The notes under the pieces were generated by a model. The model was not told where the DNA came from and ran no database searches. It saw only the letters and a list, made by a program, of their open reading frames with translations. A stretch of DNA of 64,000 nt from the NCBI GenBank assembly GCA_021821885.1, contig JAKARO010000003.1:62001-126000 (forward strand), read 5' to 3'. The stretch's first letter is position 1. Each line of letters starts with the position of its first letter. The translations under genes and the position numbers were made by a program. Source of the DNA: Pseudomonadota bacterium. GTDB taxonomy: Bacteria; Pseudomonadota; Gammaproteobacteria; Acidithiobacillales; Acidithiobacillaceae. Of this stretch, positions 18,175-28,436 are shown piece after piece.

Positions 18175-18629
18175 AAACCGCAGTAGATCTGATGACCCGG
18201 GAAGTGACCAGCGTACATGAGGACGATTCGGTCCGTGATGTCGGGCAGCGTTTTCTCGAATCCGGGCATCATGGGTTGCCAGTGCTGGATGCCAGCGGAC
18301 GGGTTACCGGAATGGTCACGGAGCGTGATCTCATTGACGCCCACCGTCAGGTTCATCTTCCAACGGTAATCGCTCTCCTGGATAGCATCATCCCGGTTTC
18401 TGGCCTGCACGAATACCAGGAAGAACTCCGCAAGGCAACTGCGGTAACAGCCGGGCAGTTGGCATCCCATGATCTGGTTCTGGCTTCCCCGGAAGACAGC
18501 CTGGACGCGGTGGCAGACAAAATGTTCCAGCATGGTTTCCATGTGTTGCCCGTGGCGGATGGAGCAGGCAGACTGGTTGGAATCATTAGCCGGTCCGATA
18601 TTCTGAGGGAGCTTGTCCGGACCACATGA
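18171..18629 (+). CDS. CBS-domain pair protein
   Basis: The 152-residue protein consists of two CBS motifs forming one Bateman module. The first starts with AVDLMTREVTSVHEDDSVRD and ends GMVTERDLI. The second runs from SHDLVLASPEDSLDAVADKM to VGIISRSDILREL. Such free-standing modules bind adenine nucleotides and regulate partners, but the partner is not evident. The start ATG overlaps the bioA stop (ATGA) and its own stop overlaps tsaE. Confidence 0.88.
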   Translation: MKTAVDLMTREVTSVHEDDSVRDVGQRFLESGHHGLPVLDASGRVTGMVTERDLIDAHRQVHLPTVIALLDSIIPVSGLHEYQEELRKATAVTAGQLASHDLVLASPEDSLDAVADKMFQHGFHVLPVADGAGRLVGIISRSDILRELVRTT

Positions 18630-19114
18630 GATCCTGGCGCCTTGCCTGCCTGGAAGCTACGCAGGAATGGGCCTCTGCCCTGGCCGCCGTGGTATCCCCT
18701 CCCGCCGTCCTTTTTCTGGAAGGGAACCTTGGAGCGGGAAAAACAGCCCTCGCCAGGGCATTCATTCAGGCTTGTGGCTACACCAGCCATGTCAGGAGCC
18801 CCACCTATACCCTTGTTGAACCCTACGATACGGTGGCCGGGAGAATACTCCATATGGATCTGTACCGGCTGGCGGAAGCGGAGGAACTGGAATACCTGGG
18901 GATCCGCGACTACCTTGCGGTCCCTGCGGTCTGGCTTGTGGAATGGCCAGAACGGGCCTCGCCGCATCTGCCGGCCCCAGACCTGCGTATCCGGATGGAA
19001 CTGGAGCCGGATGCCAGCCACCGGGCGGATGTGTCTGCGTGTAGCGTCCTGGGAGAAAAAATCCTGTTCCGGCTGATGGAATCACCGGATGGGGCAGAGG
19101 TGCCCGGGGAATGA
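18626..19114 (+). CDS. tsaE: tRNA threonylcarbamoyladenosine biosynthesis ATPase TsaE
   Basis: TsaE is the ATPase of the TsaBCDE system that makes t6A37 in ANN-decoding tRNAs. The 162-residue product has the P-loop LEGNLGAGKTALARAF (about residues 31-46), SPTYTLVEPYD (about 58-68) and the HMDLYRL motif (about 75-81), all family markers. It sits directly before mutL with an ATGA overlap; in E. coli the same neighbours (tsaE, amiB, mutL, miaA, hfq) occur, here without amiB. Confidence 0.93.
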   Translation: MRSWRLACLEATQEWASALAAVVSPPAVLFLEGNLGAGKTALARAFIQACGYTSHVRSPTYTLVEPYDTVAGRILHMDLYRLAEAEELEYLGIRDYLAVPAVWLVEWPERASPHLPAPDLRIRMELEPDASHRADVSACSVLGEKILFRLMESPDGAEVPGE

Positions 19115-20931
19115 CCGTGCAGCGGCGGGTCCGGATACTGGATAGCCATCTGGCAGACCAGATTGCGGCAGGAGAAGTGGTCGAACGTCCAGCATCGGTT
19201 CTGAAGGAACTGGTGGAAAACTGTCTGGATGCAGGGGCGGGTAGGATCCATGTAGGTCTGGAAGACGGAGGAACAAGCCTGCTTTCTGTGGAAGATGACG
19301 GACAGGGAATCATCGCAGAAGATCTGCCACTTGCCCTGGCGCGCCATGCAACGAGCAAAATTCAGAGCCTCTCCGAGCTGGATGCCATCCGGAGTTTCGG
19401 GTTCCGCGGGGAGGCCCTGCCGGCAATTGCTTCGGTCTCCAGGCTCGAGATTATAAGCCGTGCTGCCGAATCGGCGACGGGTACCGTCCTCCGGGTGGAT
19501 GGAGGGAGACTGCTGAGGCATCAGCCCGCAGCCCGCGCGCCGGGTACGACTGTCACGGTGCAAGACCTGTTTTTCAATGTTCCTGCGCGGCGCAAATTCC
19601 TGAAGTCCCAGGGGGTAGAACTGGGACGCGTCCAGAAGGCCTGGAGGCAGATCGCGCTGTCGCAGTTTGCGGTGACCCTTCGTCTGTCTCATGGTGGACG
19701 TCTGCTGTCCCATTATCCCTCAGTCCATACCCCCGACGGACGGGATTCCCGTGTGGCCGCCATTCTGGGGGAAGAATTTCTCCGTAACTCTCTTTTTTTT
19801 GATCAGGAACATCTGGGAATGCATCTCTGGGGCTGGATGGCGCTGCCAGCCTACAGCCGCGCAAGGGCCGACGACCAGTATTTCTTTGTCAATGGCCGGC
19901 CAGTCCGGGATGCCAGTCTTTCCCATGCCCTGCGCAGTGCCTATGGAGACGTTCTCTATCACGGACGCCACCCTGTAGGCATCTGCTATCTGGAGCTTCC
20001 GCCCGAATCAGTAGACGTGAATGTACATCCTGCCAAAAGTGAGGTCCGTTTCCGCGACGGGAAGCTGGTGTACGATTTTATCCGCCACAACCTTGCGCGT
20101 GTGCTGGCAGAGGAGGCGCGGCCTCTGGTTCCTGCGGTTTTCCCGCTTGCAGGAAGGAATGGCCACCCCGGTCTGGTCCGTGAACATCTTCCCCCGGAGC
20201 GGGATGCCGCGCAGATTTCCTTGCGGGCGGCACAGCCGGTGGATTCTCCAGGTGGTGCCAGCTCCGGGGCCGCACCCCTGGAGATCCGGGGGCGCAACGC
20301 CGTCCTCCGTCTCCCGGAGAAGGTCGAGGACGAAAAATCGGATGCGACTGATTCGGGGCCGGTCACGGATTTTCCGCTGGGCTATGCCATTGGTCAGGTC
20401 CACCATCGGTTTATTGTGGCCCAGAATGCCCGGGGACTGGTGCTGGTGGACCAGCACGCGGCCCATGAGCGCATTATTTATGAACGTCTGAAGCACAGAA
20501 AATCCGGTATGAGCCGGCAGCATCTTCTGGTACCGGTAACGGTGAGCCTGAGTCCAGCCCAGATGGAAAGGCTTGATGGGCGTGCCATGCTTCTTTCCGA
20601 GGCAGGGCTGGACTGGAGCAGGAGTGGCCCGGGTACCGTCAGCCTCCATGCGGGCCCCGCAGATATTGCTCCGCAGCAGTATGGGCAGCTGCTGGAAGAC
20701 TGTCTGGATGAGGACTTCCCATGGGAGCCGGGGAATGAAGACGCCCGGCTGGCAGCAATAGCCTGCCGGGCAGCTGTCAAGGACCACCATGTGCTGACCT
20801 TGGAAGATATGAACGCGCTGCTGCGTCAGCTCGAACAGACGCCCAGGTACAGCCAGTGCAACCATGGACGGCCGACCGTTGTCCAGATGGATTTCAGGGA
20901 TCTGGACCGTCTTTTTCTCCGTGGCCGATGA
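19111..20931 (+). CDS. mutL: DNA mismatch repair protein MutL
   Basis: MutL couples mismatch recognition by MutS to strand removal. The N-terminal GHKL ATPase is complete: ELVENCLDAGA (about residues 32-42), DDGQGI (62-67), and GFRGEALPAIAS (about 94-105). The C-terminal domain has the metal-binding nuclease motif DQHA-x2-E-x4-E (residues 447-458), plus ACRAAVK and CNHGRPT elements. This is the endonuclease-active type of MutL that serves organisms without MutH. Length is 606 residues. Its stop overlaps miaA. Confidence 0.95.
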   Translation: MTVQRRVRILDSHLADQIAAGEVVERPASVLKELVENCLDAGAGRIHVGLEDGGTSLLSVEDDGQGIIAEDLPLALARHATSKIQSLSELDAIRSFGFRGEALPAIASVSRLEIISRAAESATGTVLRVDGGRLLRHQPAARAPGTTVTVQDLFFNVPARRKFLKSQGVELGRVQKAWRQIALSQFAVTLRLSHGGRLLSHYPSVHTPDGRDSRVAAILGEEFLRNSLFFDQEHLGMHLWGWMALPAYSRARADDQYFFVNGRPVRDASLSHALRSAYGDVLYHGRHPVGICYLELPPESVDVNVHPAKSEVRFRDGKLVYDFIRHNLARVLAEEARPLVPAVFPLAGRNGHPGLVREHLPPERDAAQISLRAAQPVDSPGGASSGAAPLEIRGRNAVLRLPEKVEDEKSDATDSGPVTDFPLGYAIGQVHHRFIVAQNARGLVLVDQHAAHERIIYERLKHRKSGMSRQHLLVPVTVSLSPAQMERLDGRAMLLSEAGLDWSRSGPGTVSLHAGPADIAPQQYGQLLEDCLDEDFPWEPGNEDARLAAIACRAAVKDHHVLTLEDMNALLRQLEQTPRYSQCNHGRPTVVQMDFRDLDRLFLRGR

Positions 20932-21869
20932 TCCCGGCCATTTTTCTTATGGGGCCAACAGCCAGCGGAAAAACCGATCTGGCTCTCCGACTGGCAGAAC
21001 GGCTTCCAGTGTCTCTTGTCAGCGTCGATTCCCTGCTTGTCTATCGGCGTTTCGATATAGGCAGTGCAAAACCCTCTCCAGAGGTCCTCTTCCGGCATCC
21101 CCATGCACTGATTGATATTCGGGAGCCTGAGGAGCCCTATTCGGCGGGAAATTTCCAGAAGGACGCCCGTGCACTGGTGGATGCGGCCCGTGCTGCAGGC
21201 AAAATCCCTCTGCTGGTAGGGGGAACCGGATTATATTTTCGGGCCCTGGAGCGGGGAATCGCCGAACTCCCGCCTGCGGCAGGGGAGTTGCGGCTCCGGA
21301 TCACGCAGGAAGGGGAAAGTCTTGGGTGGCCGGCGCTGCATGCGCGTCTATGTGCCCTGGATCCTGGGCAGGCTACCGGGATCCATCCCCAGGACCGCCA
21401 GCGGATTTTGAGGGCCCTGGAGCTGAATGGGCTGGGAGTACTGCCGGCAGAAAAGCGCTGGCATGAGGATTTTCCTGGGCCCGTATGGAAAATCGCCATC
21501 TGCCTTCCCCGGAAGCGGCTGCATGCCCGTATAGCCCATCGGCTGGGGCAGATGGCTGTAGAGGGGTTCCCAGACGAGGTGCAGGCATTATATGCCCGGT
21601 ATGGAGAAGCCGATTTCCCTGCCATGCGTTCGGTAGGCTACCGTCAGCTTTTTGCATGGGCGCGTGGAGACACCGGCCTGGCCCAGGCTTGGGAGCAAGC
21701 CTTGGCTGCCACGCGGCAATTGGCAAAACGGCAGGAGACCTGGCTTCGTGCGGAAACCATGGATTGGCGTCTTGATCCAGAAGCACCGGGGGCTTTCCCG
21801 GCATTATGGGCCTGGCTGCAGGCGCGGCTGCAGGAAACCTGTCCAGAAATTGCTGCAGGACCTGCGTGA
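20928..21869 (+). CDS. miaA: tRNA dimethylallyltransferase
   Basis: MiaA transfers a dimethylallyl group to A37 of tRNAs reading UNN codons, which include both serine tRNAs of this window. The P-loop MGPTASGKTDLA is at about residues 8-19, followed by VDSLLVYRRFDIGSAKP (about 35-51), VGGTGLYFRAL (about 103-113) and the RQLAKRQETWLR block near 275. ATG 20928 overlaps the mutL stop. The product is 313 residues. hfq, often the next gene, is located 18 kb away instead. Confidence 0.95.
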   Translation: MIPAIFLMGPTASGKTDLALRLAERLPVSLVSVDSLLVYRRFDIGSAKPSPEVLFRHPHALIDIREPEEPYSAGNFQKDARALVDAARAAGKIPLLVGGTGLYFRALERGIAELPPAAGELRLRITQEGESLGWPALHARLCALDPGQATGIHPQDRQRILRALELNGLGVLPAEKRWHEDFPGPVWKIAICLPRKRLHARIAHRLGQMAVEGFPDEVQALYARYGEADFPAMRSVGYRQLFAWARGDTGLAQAWEQALAATRQLAKRQETWLRAETMDWRLDPEAPGAFPALWAWLQARLQETCPEIAAGPA

Positions 21870-21914
21870 TGGTAGGCTATGAACATTTGTTTCTGACTTT
21901 CATTCGAGGAATTT

Positions 21915-22343
21915 ATGGCCGTTGAGCGCACCCTTTCGATCATCAAGCCGGACGCCGTACGGAAAAATGCCGTCGGTGCCATCCTGTCCCGTTTTGAGAT
22001 GGCAGGATTGCGGATTGTGGCTGCCCGGATGATGCATCTGGGTGCCGAGGATGCGGGAGGCTTTTATGCGGTACACAGGGCCCGCCCGTTTTACGGCGAA
22101 CTTTGTGCATTCATGAGTAGTGGACCGGTCTTGGTCAGTGTGCTGGAAGGGGAAAATGCCATTACCAGAAATCGGGAGCTGATGGGTGCCACAAATCCCA
22201 GAGAGGCAGCGCCGGGGACCATCCGTGCCGATTTTGCCGAGAGCATAGATGCCAATGCGGTCCATGGTTCTGACAGTCCGGAAACGGCGGCATGGGAAAT
22301 TTCCTATTTCTTCTCCCAGAGGGAGCTTTGTCCGCGCCAATGA
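21915..22343 (+). CDS. ndk: Nucleoside diphosphate kinase
   Basis: Ndk equilibrates nucleoside di- and triphosphates through a phosphohistidine. The 142-residue product begins [14 protein letters not shown] and carries the active-site histidine in [10 protein letters not shown] (about residue 117). ATTCGAGGA precedes the ATG. Its stop overlaps the rlmN start, so the two are one transcript. Confidence 0.97.
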   Translation: MAVERTLSIIKPDAVRKNAVGAILSRFEMAGLRIVAARMMHLGAEDAGGFYAVHRARPFYGELCAFMSSGPVLVSVLEGENAITRNRELMGATNPREAAPGTIRADFAESIDANAVHGSDSPETAAWEISYFFSQRELCPRQ

Positions 22344-23434
22344 CCACGGGAGCGGGCGCCGATTCTCCGGCGGATGACCACCTTCCGCATCTCCTGGGGC
22401 TGGACCGGGCTGGCCTGGAATCCCTGCTGGATGGCTGGGGAGAGTCCCGTTTCCGTGCAGCGCAGATCCTCCAGTGGATACATGCCCGCCAGGTAGTGGA
22501 CCCCGCGGAAATGACCAACATCGGTAAGGGACTGCGTGCCCGGCTGCTGGCAGAGACTTCCTTGCAGGAGCCTGAAATTGTTGCCGACCATCTGGCCGGG
22601 GACGGTACCCGGAAATGGGTGCTTGGGCTGCCGGACGGAAATGCCATCGAAACGGTTTTTATTCCGGAGGAGGACAGGGGGACCCTCTGTGTTTCTTCCC
22701 AGGTGGGCTGTTCTCTGGCCTGCAGTTTTTGTGCTACTGGTGCCCAGGGACTGAGCCGCAATCTTGAAACCCATGAAATCGTTTCGCAGATCCGGATTGC
22801 CCGCAGGCACCTCGGTCTTGACGCCATCAGCAATGTGGTGTTCATGGGAATGGGAGAGCCTCTGCTCAATCTCCGTCAGGTGCTCCCTGCCATCCGCCTG
22901 CTTCTGGATGATTTTGCGTATGGACTGAGTGCACGGAGGGTGACGGTAAGCACTGCTGGCGTTCTCCCGGGTCTGGCCCAGCTTGGCCGGGAAACGCCAG
23001 TAAATCTGGCTATAAGCCTCCATGCGACCCGTGACGAAATCCGCAACGAACTGGTGCCGGTCAATCGTCACTATCCCATCGCCGAGCTTCTGGCAGCCTG
23101 CCGGGCCTATCCTCTGCCGCCGCGGCGGCGCATCACCTTTGAATACGTCATGCTGGACGGCATAAACGATGCGGATGTGCATGCCCGGGAACTGGTACGG
23201 ATTCTTCAGGGCATCCCCGCCCTGGTAAACCTGATTCCGTTCAATCCGTTCCAGGGCGCGGGCTATCGTCGCTCGTCACCCGTGAGAATTGATGCTTTCA
23301 GGAACATCGTCCTCGGCTCAGGAATGATGACTGTTACCCGAAAGACGCGGGGTGAGGATATCGCGGCCGCGTGTGGCCAGCTGGCCGGGCAGGTCCAGAA
23401 CGGACGGCGGAGCCTTCCGCTCCGGCCGGCATGA
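22340..23434 (+). CDS. rlmN: Dual-specificity 23S rRNA/tRNA methyltransferase RlmN
   Basis: RlmN is a radical SAM enzyme that methylates C2 of A2503 in 23S rRNA and A37 in some tRNAs. The CxxxCxxC cluster motif is at residues 124-131 (CSLACSFC), GMGEPLLN follows, and the substrate-relay cysteine lies near residue 345 in AAACGQL. The start is ATG 22340, overlapping ndk by four bases; the frame is open farther upstream inside ndk but without similarity. Length is 364 residues. Confidence 0.95.
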   Translation: MTTGAGADSPADDHLPHLLGLDRAGLESLLDGWGESRFRAAQILQWIHARQVVDPAEMTNIGKGLRARLLAETSLQEPEIVADHLAGDGTRKWVLGLPDGNAIETVFIPEEDRGTLCVSSQVGCSLACSFCATGAQGLSRNLETHEIVSQIRIARRHLGLDAISNVVFMGMGEPLLNLRQVLPAIRLLLDDFAYGLSARRVTVSTAGVLPGLAQLGRETPVNLAISLHATRDEIRNELVPVNRHYPIAELLAACRAYPLPPRRRITFEYVMLDGINDADVHARELVRILQGIPALVNLIPFNPFQGAGYRRSSPVRIDAFRNIVLGSGMMTVTRKTRGEDIAAACGQLAGQVQNGRRSLPLRPA

Positions 23435-24330
23435 TCCAGGGGCCGAGGAGTATGGAGAACCTGGATATCCTGCTGCGGTATGGCCTTCCGCGTTTTTTTT
23501 CGTTCTTTTTTTTTCTGGCCATGGTGGTTCTTGGTGGTGGTTGCGGTCTGTTCCAGGGGGGAGCTTCCAGCCTTACGCCCGCCCAGCAGGCAGCGATGGT
23601 TGCGCGCCGGAATGGCGGCGAGCCTGACAGATATGGTCTGCACTCCAGTCCTGTCGATAAGGTCGGGATCTACACGGCACTCGCGACTGCCTACCTGCAG
23701 GGTGGACATCCTAGGCAGTGCATCCGGGAACTGAGGATTGCCCTGCGCCAGCATGGCAATCGTGCCCCCGCCTATAATGTTTTGGGACTGGCCTACGAAT
23801 CTCTGGCTAAGCAGGGGCTGGCGGAGTCTGCTTTCAGGCATGCCCTTGCCGATAATCCCGGGAATCCCCAGATCCGGAACAATTATGGGGCCTTTCTGCT
23901 TCAGCAGAAGAACTATCCTGCGGCAGTCCGGGAACTGCGGAAGGCAACGGCCGATCCCCTTTATGCAACTCCGCAGTTTGCCTGGACCAATCTGGCACTG
24001 GCGTACCGCGGGATGAAAAAAGAAGAGGAGGCGTTGGGTGCCCTGCAGCGTGCTCTTTATTTCCAGCCCGGCTACCCTCCGGCCCTCATCCTGTGGGCGG
24101 AAATGGAATACCGGCACGGCGATCTGGCATCTGCGCATGGCCATCTCCAGGAAGCACTGGCACAGGAGCCTGGTGATCCCCAAGCGCTGCTGCTGGCCGG
24201 AAAAGTGGCCTTTGGGCTTGGGAAGCACCATGAAGCAAAAGCCTACTGGCAACGCTGTGTCATGGCTGCTCCCTATTCGCAGTCCGGGAAGGCCGCGCAG
24301 AAGCTGCTTCTGGAACATGGAGGCACATGA
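23431..24330 (+). CDS. pilW: Type IV pilus assembly lipoprotein PilW/PilF (TPR)
   Basis: PilW/PilF is an outer-membrane pilotin that helps the PilQ secretin assemble. The product has a strongly hydrophobic, phenylalanine-rich N-terminal segment ending in LGGGC, a somewhat non-canonical lipobox. This is followed by about five TPR-like repeats (IYTALATAYLQGG, APAYNVLGLAYESL, PQIRNNYGAFLLQQ, FAWTNLALAYRGM, ALLLAGKVAFGLG). ATG 23431 overlaps the rlmN stop; ATG 23452, closer to the signal sequence, is an alternative. The order rlmN-pilW-rodZ-ispG is standard in gammaproteobacteria. Confidence 0.87.
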   Translation: MIQGPRSMENLDILLRYGLPRFFSFFFFLAMVVLGGGCGLFQGGASSLTPAQQAAMVARRNGGEPDRYGLHSSPVDKVGIYTALATAYLQGGHPRQCIRELRIALRQHGNRAPAYNVLGLAYESLAKQGLAESAFRHALADNPGNPQIRNNYGAFLLQQKNYPAAVRELRKATADPLYATPQFAWTNLALAYRGMKKEEEALGALQRALYFQPGYPPALILWAEMEYRHGDLASAHGHLQEALAQEPGDPQALLLAGKVAFGLGKHHEAKAYWQRCVMAAPYSQSGKAAQKLLLEHGGT

Positions 24331-25403
24331 TGGATTCCGGTTCCTTTCACGAGCAAGAGGGCATGGTACCAGGAGAATTGCGTGCCGGACGCGAAGGCCG
24401 GGGCTGGACTGTCGCTGAGGCGGCCGAACGGTTGCGGATTTCCCCTGCCCAGCTGCGGGCCTTGGAGGAGGGGCGCTATACCGATCTCCCGGGGCCTACT
24501 TTCGTGCGCGGCTACCTGAAAAACTATGCCAGGCTTCTTGGAATGGATCCGGAGCTGGTTCTGCAGGCCTATGCCCGGATGGGTGGCGATGGTGGCAGGC
24601 AGCCGACCCAGCCGGTTCTGCCTCCGACGGAAGGCCCGCTTCTGGATTACAGTCGCAGGATACTGTTTATTTCTGCGGTGGTGGTCCTGCTGCTCATTGC
24701 GCTTGCGTGGTGGCTTTGGGGCGGTTCACGGGAGGGTACTTCTGGTACCGGAAACGTGTCCCATTCCACTGCTACTGCTGCGGCCGGGTCTGTCCCGCGG
24801 CCAGTAGCCCTCTCTGCACCAGTAATATCGGTGCCGGAATCTGCGGCCAGGGTGGTTCTGGTCCATCCGCATGCTGCTCTCCGGTCATCAGGCACTGCAA
24901 TGGCTGTATCTGCAATGACGGTATCCGCACGGCAGTTGTCCGGGCTGGAATTCCGCTTTTCAGGAAAGTGCTGGGTTCAGGTGCGGGATGCGACTGGCAG
25001 GATACTTCTCTCCGGGCTCGGAAAAGCAGGGGAAGAAATGCAGGCAGGCCAAGGAACCCCTCCGTACCAGGTCCTTGTGGGAAAGGCCAGTGCCGTACAC
25101 ATCTATTATGAGGGGCAGGCTGTCAGCCTGCCCGGAAATCCACTTGGAGTGGCGCGCCTGGAACTGGGTTCTCCGGTCTCCGGGGCGGCACCTGGCATGA
25201 CTTCGAAAAACGGCGCGGGACCAGTGGAGCTGACAGCGTCCGGACTCTCCATACAGCACCGCAGCCAGGGTTCTCCCGTGACCCCCACACTATCCTCCCC
25301 ATTTTCCGGGCATGGCCCAGAGACCCCAGTTCCTGCCGGGACTGCCGCAAGTCCGGGGCTGATATCTACTCCTACAGCCAGTGAGGTTTCCCATGAACCA
25401 TGA
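24327..25403 (+). CDS. rodZ: Cytoskeletal membrane protein RodZ
   Basis: RodZ anchors MreB to the membrane and helps set rod shape. The cytoplasmic helix-turn-helix (Xre-like, [18 protein letters not shown] and [16 protein letters not shown]) covers about residues 15-85. A single membrane helix lies near 112-132 ([20 protein letters not shown]). The periplasmic part has a low-complexity linker and a DUF4115-like domain ([18 protein letters not shown] to [19 protein letters not shown]-type end). A further serine/proline-rich tail of about 70 residues follows. Length is 358 residues. Confidence 0.88.
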   Translation: MMDSGSFHEQEGMVPGELRAGREGRGWTVAEAAERLRISPAQLRALEEGRYTDLPGPTFVRGYLKNYARLLGMDPELVLQAYARMGGDGGRQPTQPVLPPTEGPLLDYSRRILFISAVVVLLLIALAWWLWGGSREGTSGTGNVSHSTATAAAGSVPRPVALSAPVISVPESAARVVLVHPHAALRSSGTAMAVSAMTVSARQLSGLEFRFSGKCWVQVRDATGRILLSGLGKAGEEMQAGQGTPPYQVLVGKASAVHIYYEGQAVSLPGNPLGVARLELGSPVSGAAPGMTSKNGAGPVELTASGLSIQHRSQGSPVTPTLSSPFSGHGPETPVPAGTAASPGLISTPTASEVSHEP

Positions 25404-26493
25404 ATCGCCCATTCACCGCCGCAGGAGCCGGCAGATCCATGTTGGCAAAGTTGCTATCGGTGGTGATGCACCAATCAGCGTCCAGAGTATGACCAATACG
25501 GAAACCAGGGATGTTGCCGCAACTGTGTCGCAAATTTCTCGGCTTGAGGCTGTGGGAGCGGACATCGTCCGGGTATCCGTGCCCAGTATGGAAGCAGCAG
25601 AAGCGTTCAAGGCCATCCGGCAGCAGGTCGAAGTCCCATTGGTTGCCGATATCCATTTTGATCACCGTATTGCCCTCCAGGTGATGCGTGACGGGGTGGA
25701 TGGGCTGCGTATCAATCCGGGTAACATTGGTTCTATCGGAAAAACCCGACTGGTCGTGGAAATGGCGAAAGACCGTGGGATCCCGATCCGCATTGGCGTC
25801 AATGCCGGTTCCCTGGAAAAGGATATCCAGGAAAAATATGGTGAGCCCACGCCCGAGGCACTGGTGGAATCGGCACTGCGCCATGCGGCCATTCTTGATG
25901 AACTCAATTTTCACGACGTAAAGATCAGCGTTAAGGCCTCAGACGTTTTTCTGGCTGTGGAAGCCTACCGTCTTCTGGCGCAGAAAGTGGACTACCCACT
26001 GCACCTCGGCATTACTGAAGCCGGGGGCCTGCGCTCGGGTACGGTCAAATCGGCCATTGGTCTCGGCCTTCTGCTGAACGAGGGTATTGGCGATACCATC
26101 CGGGTTTCCCTTGCGGCGGATCCGGTGGAAGAAATCCGTGTGGGTTTTGATATTCTGAAAAGCCTGCACCTGCGCCAGAAGGGCATTAACCTGATTGCCT
26201 GCCCGTCCTGTTCCCGACAGGAATTTGATGTGATTAGTACCATAAATGCCCTCGAGTCGAGGCTGGAAGACATCCTGGAACCCATGGATGTGTCGGTCAT
26301 TGGATGTGTGGTGAACGGCATTGGTGAAGCGAAAGAGGCAGATATCGGGCTTGCTGGTGGGGACAGGCGCAGCATCCTGTATTACCGTGGCAAGCAGGTA
26401 GAGCGCGTAGAAAACCAGAATATAGTGGATGTGATAGAAAAACGCGTTCGGACCGAGCTGGCAGAGCGTCTTGCCTCGCGTAAGCCCCTCTAG
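25393..26493 (+). CDS. ispG: 4-hydroxy-3-methylbut-2-enyl diphosphate synthase
   Basis: IspG converts MEcPP to HMBPP in the MEP isoprenoid pathway using a [4Fe-4S] cluster. The cluster ligands are CPSC (about residues 270-273) and the cysteine of [12 protein letters not shown] (about 305). The N-terminal TIM-barrel motifs [21 protein letters not shown] and RINPGNIG are present. I chose ATG 25393, which has GAGG at 25383-25386 and overlaps the end of rodZ by 11 bases. Length is 366 residues. Confidence 0.95.
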   Translation: MNHESPIHRRRSRQIHVGKVAIGGDAPISVQSMTNTETRDVAATVSQISRLEAVGADIVRVSVPSMEAAEAFKAIRQQVEVPLVADIHFDHRIALQVMRDGVDGLRINPGNIGSIGKTRLVVEMAKDRGIPIRIGVNAGSLEKDIQEKYGEPTPEALVESALRHAAILDELNFHDVKISVKASDVFLAVEAYRLLAQKVDYPLHLGITEAGGLRSGTVKSAIGLGLLLNEGIGDTIRVSLAADPVEEIRVGFDILKSLHLRQKGINLIACPSCSRQEFDVISTINALESRLEDILEPMDVSVIGCVVNGIGEAKEADIGLAGGDRRSILYYRGKQVERVENQNIVDVIEKRVRTELAERLASRKPL

Positions 26494-26507
26494 GGCGGAG
26501 ATTGGCT

Positions 26508-27782
26508 TTGGCAAAACCGTTTTTGCAGGCAGTCCGGGGAATGAACGATCTTTTCCCCGAAGATACGGTTTCCTGGCAGGTGCAGGAACAGCACTTCAGG
26601 GAAATACTCGCACGCTACGATGTTGGCGAGGTCCGTGTGCCGATTGTCGAACACACGGAACTCTTTGCCCGGGCCATAGGTGATGTGACGGATATCGTCC
26701 AGAAGGAAATGTATACCTTTCCGGACCGGAATGGCGAATCCCTGACACTGCGTCCTGAAGGAACGGCAGGGGTGGTCCGCGCCCTTGTAGAGCATGGTGG
26801 CCTGCGAGGAAAAACACCCAGGGTCTATTATATGGGCCCCATGTTCCGTCACGAACGGCCGCAGAAGGGGCGTTACCGCCAGTTTCACCAGCTGGGTGTG
26901 GAATATCTGGGAATGGAAAGTGCTGCTGCGGATGCGGAAATCATTGCCCTGTCCGCGCGGCTGCTCAAGAGCGCATCCGTTTCGGCCGAGCTGCAGATCA
27001 ACTCGCTGGGAACTCCGGCATCTAGGGCCCGCTACCGGGAGATCCTCCTTGCCTACCTGCGCCCGCTGGCAGAAGGGCTCTGTGCTGACTGCCAGTCACG
27101 TCTGGAGAGAAATCCTCTCCGCGTACTCGACTGCAAGGTGGAAAACTGCCAGAAAATTGCCGTTGGCGCACCACGGCTGTTTGACCATCTCGATCCAGAG
27201 TCGGAAAGGCATTTTCTGCAGCTTCGGCGTCTTCTGGACGTTCTGGAGATTCCGTATACCGTTAACCCGGCACTGGTGCGTGGGCTTGACTACTATCACC
27301 GGACCGTCTTTGAGTGGGTCACTGCTGCCTTGGGATCCCAGGGGACGGTTCTAGCCGGTGGCCGGTACGACGGGCTTGTGGCGCAGCTTGGGGGGCCGGA
27401 TACCCCGGCCATTGGCTTTGCCGTGGGTATGGAGCGCCTCCTTGCCCTTCAGGCTCTGCAGAATGGTCAGGTTCCCCTGCCAGTTCCGGATCTCTTTATG
27501 GGCGCGATGGACGAAGAATCCGTAGCTCCCCTCCTGCAGATGGCGGAAAATCTCCGTAACCGGGGAGTGTCTGCCATTACTGCAGGGCCGACAGGATTCC
27601 GGGCCTTGCTCCGGCAGGCTGAACGGTCTGCATCCCGATATCAGGTCCTGCTAGGCGTGTCGCAGCTGCAGGGAGGCACTGTGCTGCTGAAAGAGCAGCT
27701 GGGAGATCGGCACTGGGAGGGCTCCTGGCAGGATCTGCCTTTTGGCCTCGCGGCCCTCGGCGTTGATTTCCCTGACGCCTGA
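26508..27782 (+). CDS. hisS: Histidyl-tRNA synthetase
   Basis: This class II synthetase charges tRNA-His. It has AVRGMNDLFPEDT at the N-terminus, LRPEGTAGVVRA (motif 2 region precursor), YYMGPMFRHERPQKGRYRQFHQ (motif 2), LVRGLDYYHRTVFEW and AIGFAVGMERL (motif 3). Two TTG codons are possible starts; GGAG at 26497-26500 is ideally spaced (7 bases) only for TTG 26508. Length is 424 residues. A second HisS paralogue, hisZ, occurs 15 kb downstream. Confidence 0.95.
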   Translation: MAKPFLQAVRGMNDLFPEDTVSWQVQEQHFREILARYDVGEVRVPIVEHTELFARAIGDVTDIVQKEMYTFPDRNGESLTLRPEGTAGVVRALVEHGGLRGKTPRVYYMGPMFRHERPQKGRYRQFHQLGVEYLGMESAAADAEIIALSARLLKSASVSAELQINSLGTPASRARYREILLAYLRPLAEGLCADCQSRLERNPLRVLDCKVENCQKIAVGAPRLFDHLDPESERHFLQLRRLLDVLEIPYTVNPALVRGLDYYHRTVFEWVTAALGSQGTVLAGGRYDGLVAQLGGPDTPAIGFAVGMERLLALQALQNGQVPLPVPDLFMGAMDEESVAPLLQMAENLRNRGVSAITAGPTGFRALLRQAERSASRYQVLLGVSQLQGGTVLLKEQLGDRHWEGSWQDLPFGLAALGVDFPDA

Positions 27783-27809
27783 CCCCATACTGGGCGGCAT
27801 TTCCCGGAT

Positions 27810-28436
27810 ATGCAGATCCCAATCGTGACAGGTTCACAGTCCCTAGATTTCTTGCAGCGCAACAGGAGAAAGGCCGCTGCCATGGCAGCCGTCGTTCTCT
27901 TGGGCTTTCTCGCTTTTTTTGGTTATGGGAAATACCAGCAGCATCTGATGCACCGGGCCGCCGTAGTATACAGCGAGCTGGGAAGCAGCATGGCGTCTGG
28001 AGCGCACAGCGAAGCCCGGGCCAGTGCAGAAACGCTTGTACACCATTATGGTTCTACGCCCTATGCGAGTCTTGCGCGGTTTTTTCTGGCCAGAATGGAT
28101 CTGGAAGATCACCAGACCGCGGCTGCCCGGTCGCAGCTTTCCAGACTGGCCCGTTCCAAAGCGCTACCGGCAGGCATGCGTCCTATCGCGCGAATAGCAC
28201 TAGGGCAGATGGATCTGGAAGAGGGAAAACCGGAAGAGGTTTTAACGCTTCTCCATGGACAGAACCACGCCTATGCGGCGCTTGAATGGGAGCTGCTCGG
28301 AGATGCCGAGGCCGCGCTGCGTCAACCTGAGAAGGCGCGGAATGACTATGAGCGCGCACAGGCGGTTTTACCTGCAGCAGATCCTTACCGGGCCTACCTG
28401 CAGCTAAAACTTGCCAATATCGGAGTGGGTCCATGA
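27810..28436 (+). CDS. yfgM: YfgM-family tetratricopeptide membrane protein
   Basis: The 208-residue product has an N-terminal cytoplasmic piece, one membrane segment (about residues 25-42) and a periplasmic TPR domain, matching YfgM. In E. coli YfgM associates with the SecYEG translocon and PpiD. A conserved family feature is the N-terminal LDFLQRNRRK-type region before the helix. It overlaps bamB by four bases and follows hisS, the order seen in E. coli (hisS-yfgM-bamB-der). Confidence 0.85.
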   Translation: MQIPIVTGSQSLDFLQRNRRKAAAMAAVVLLGFLAFFGYGKYQQHLMHRAAVVYSELGSSMASGAHSEARASAETLVHHYGSTPYASLARFFLARMDLEDHQTAAARSQLSRLARSKALPAGMRPIARIALGQMDLEEGKPEEVLTLLHGQNHAYAALEWELLGDAEAALRQPEKARNDYERAQAVLPAADPYRAYLQLKLANIGVGP

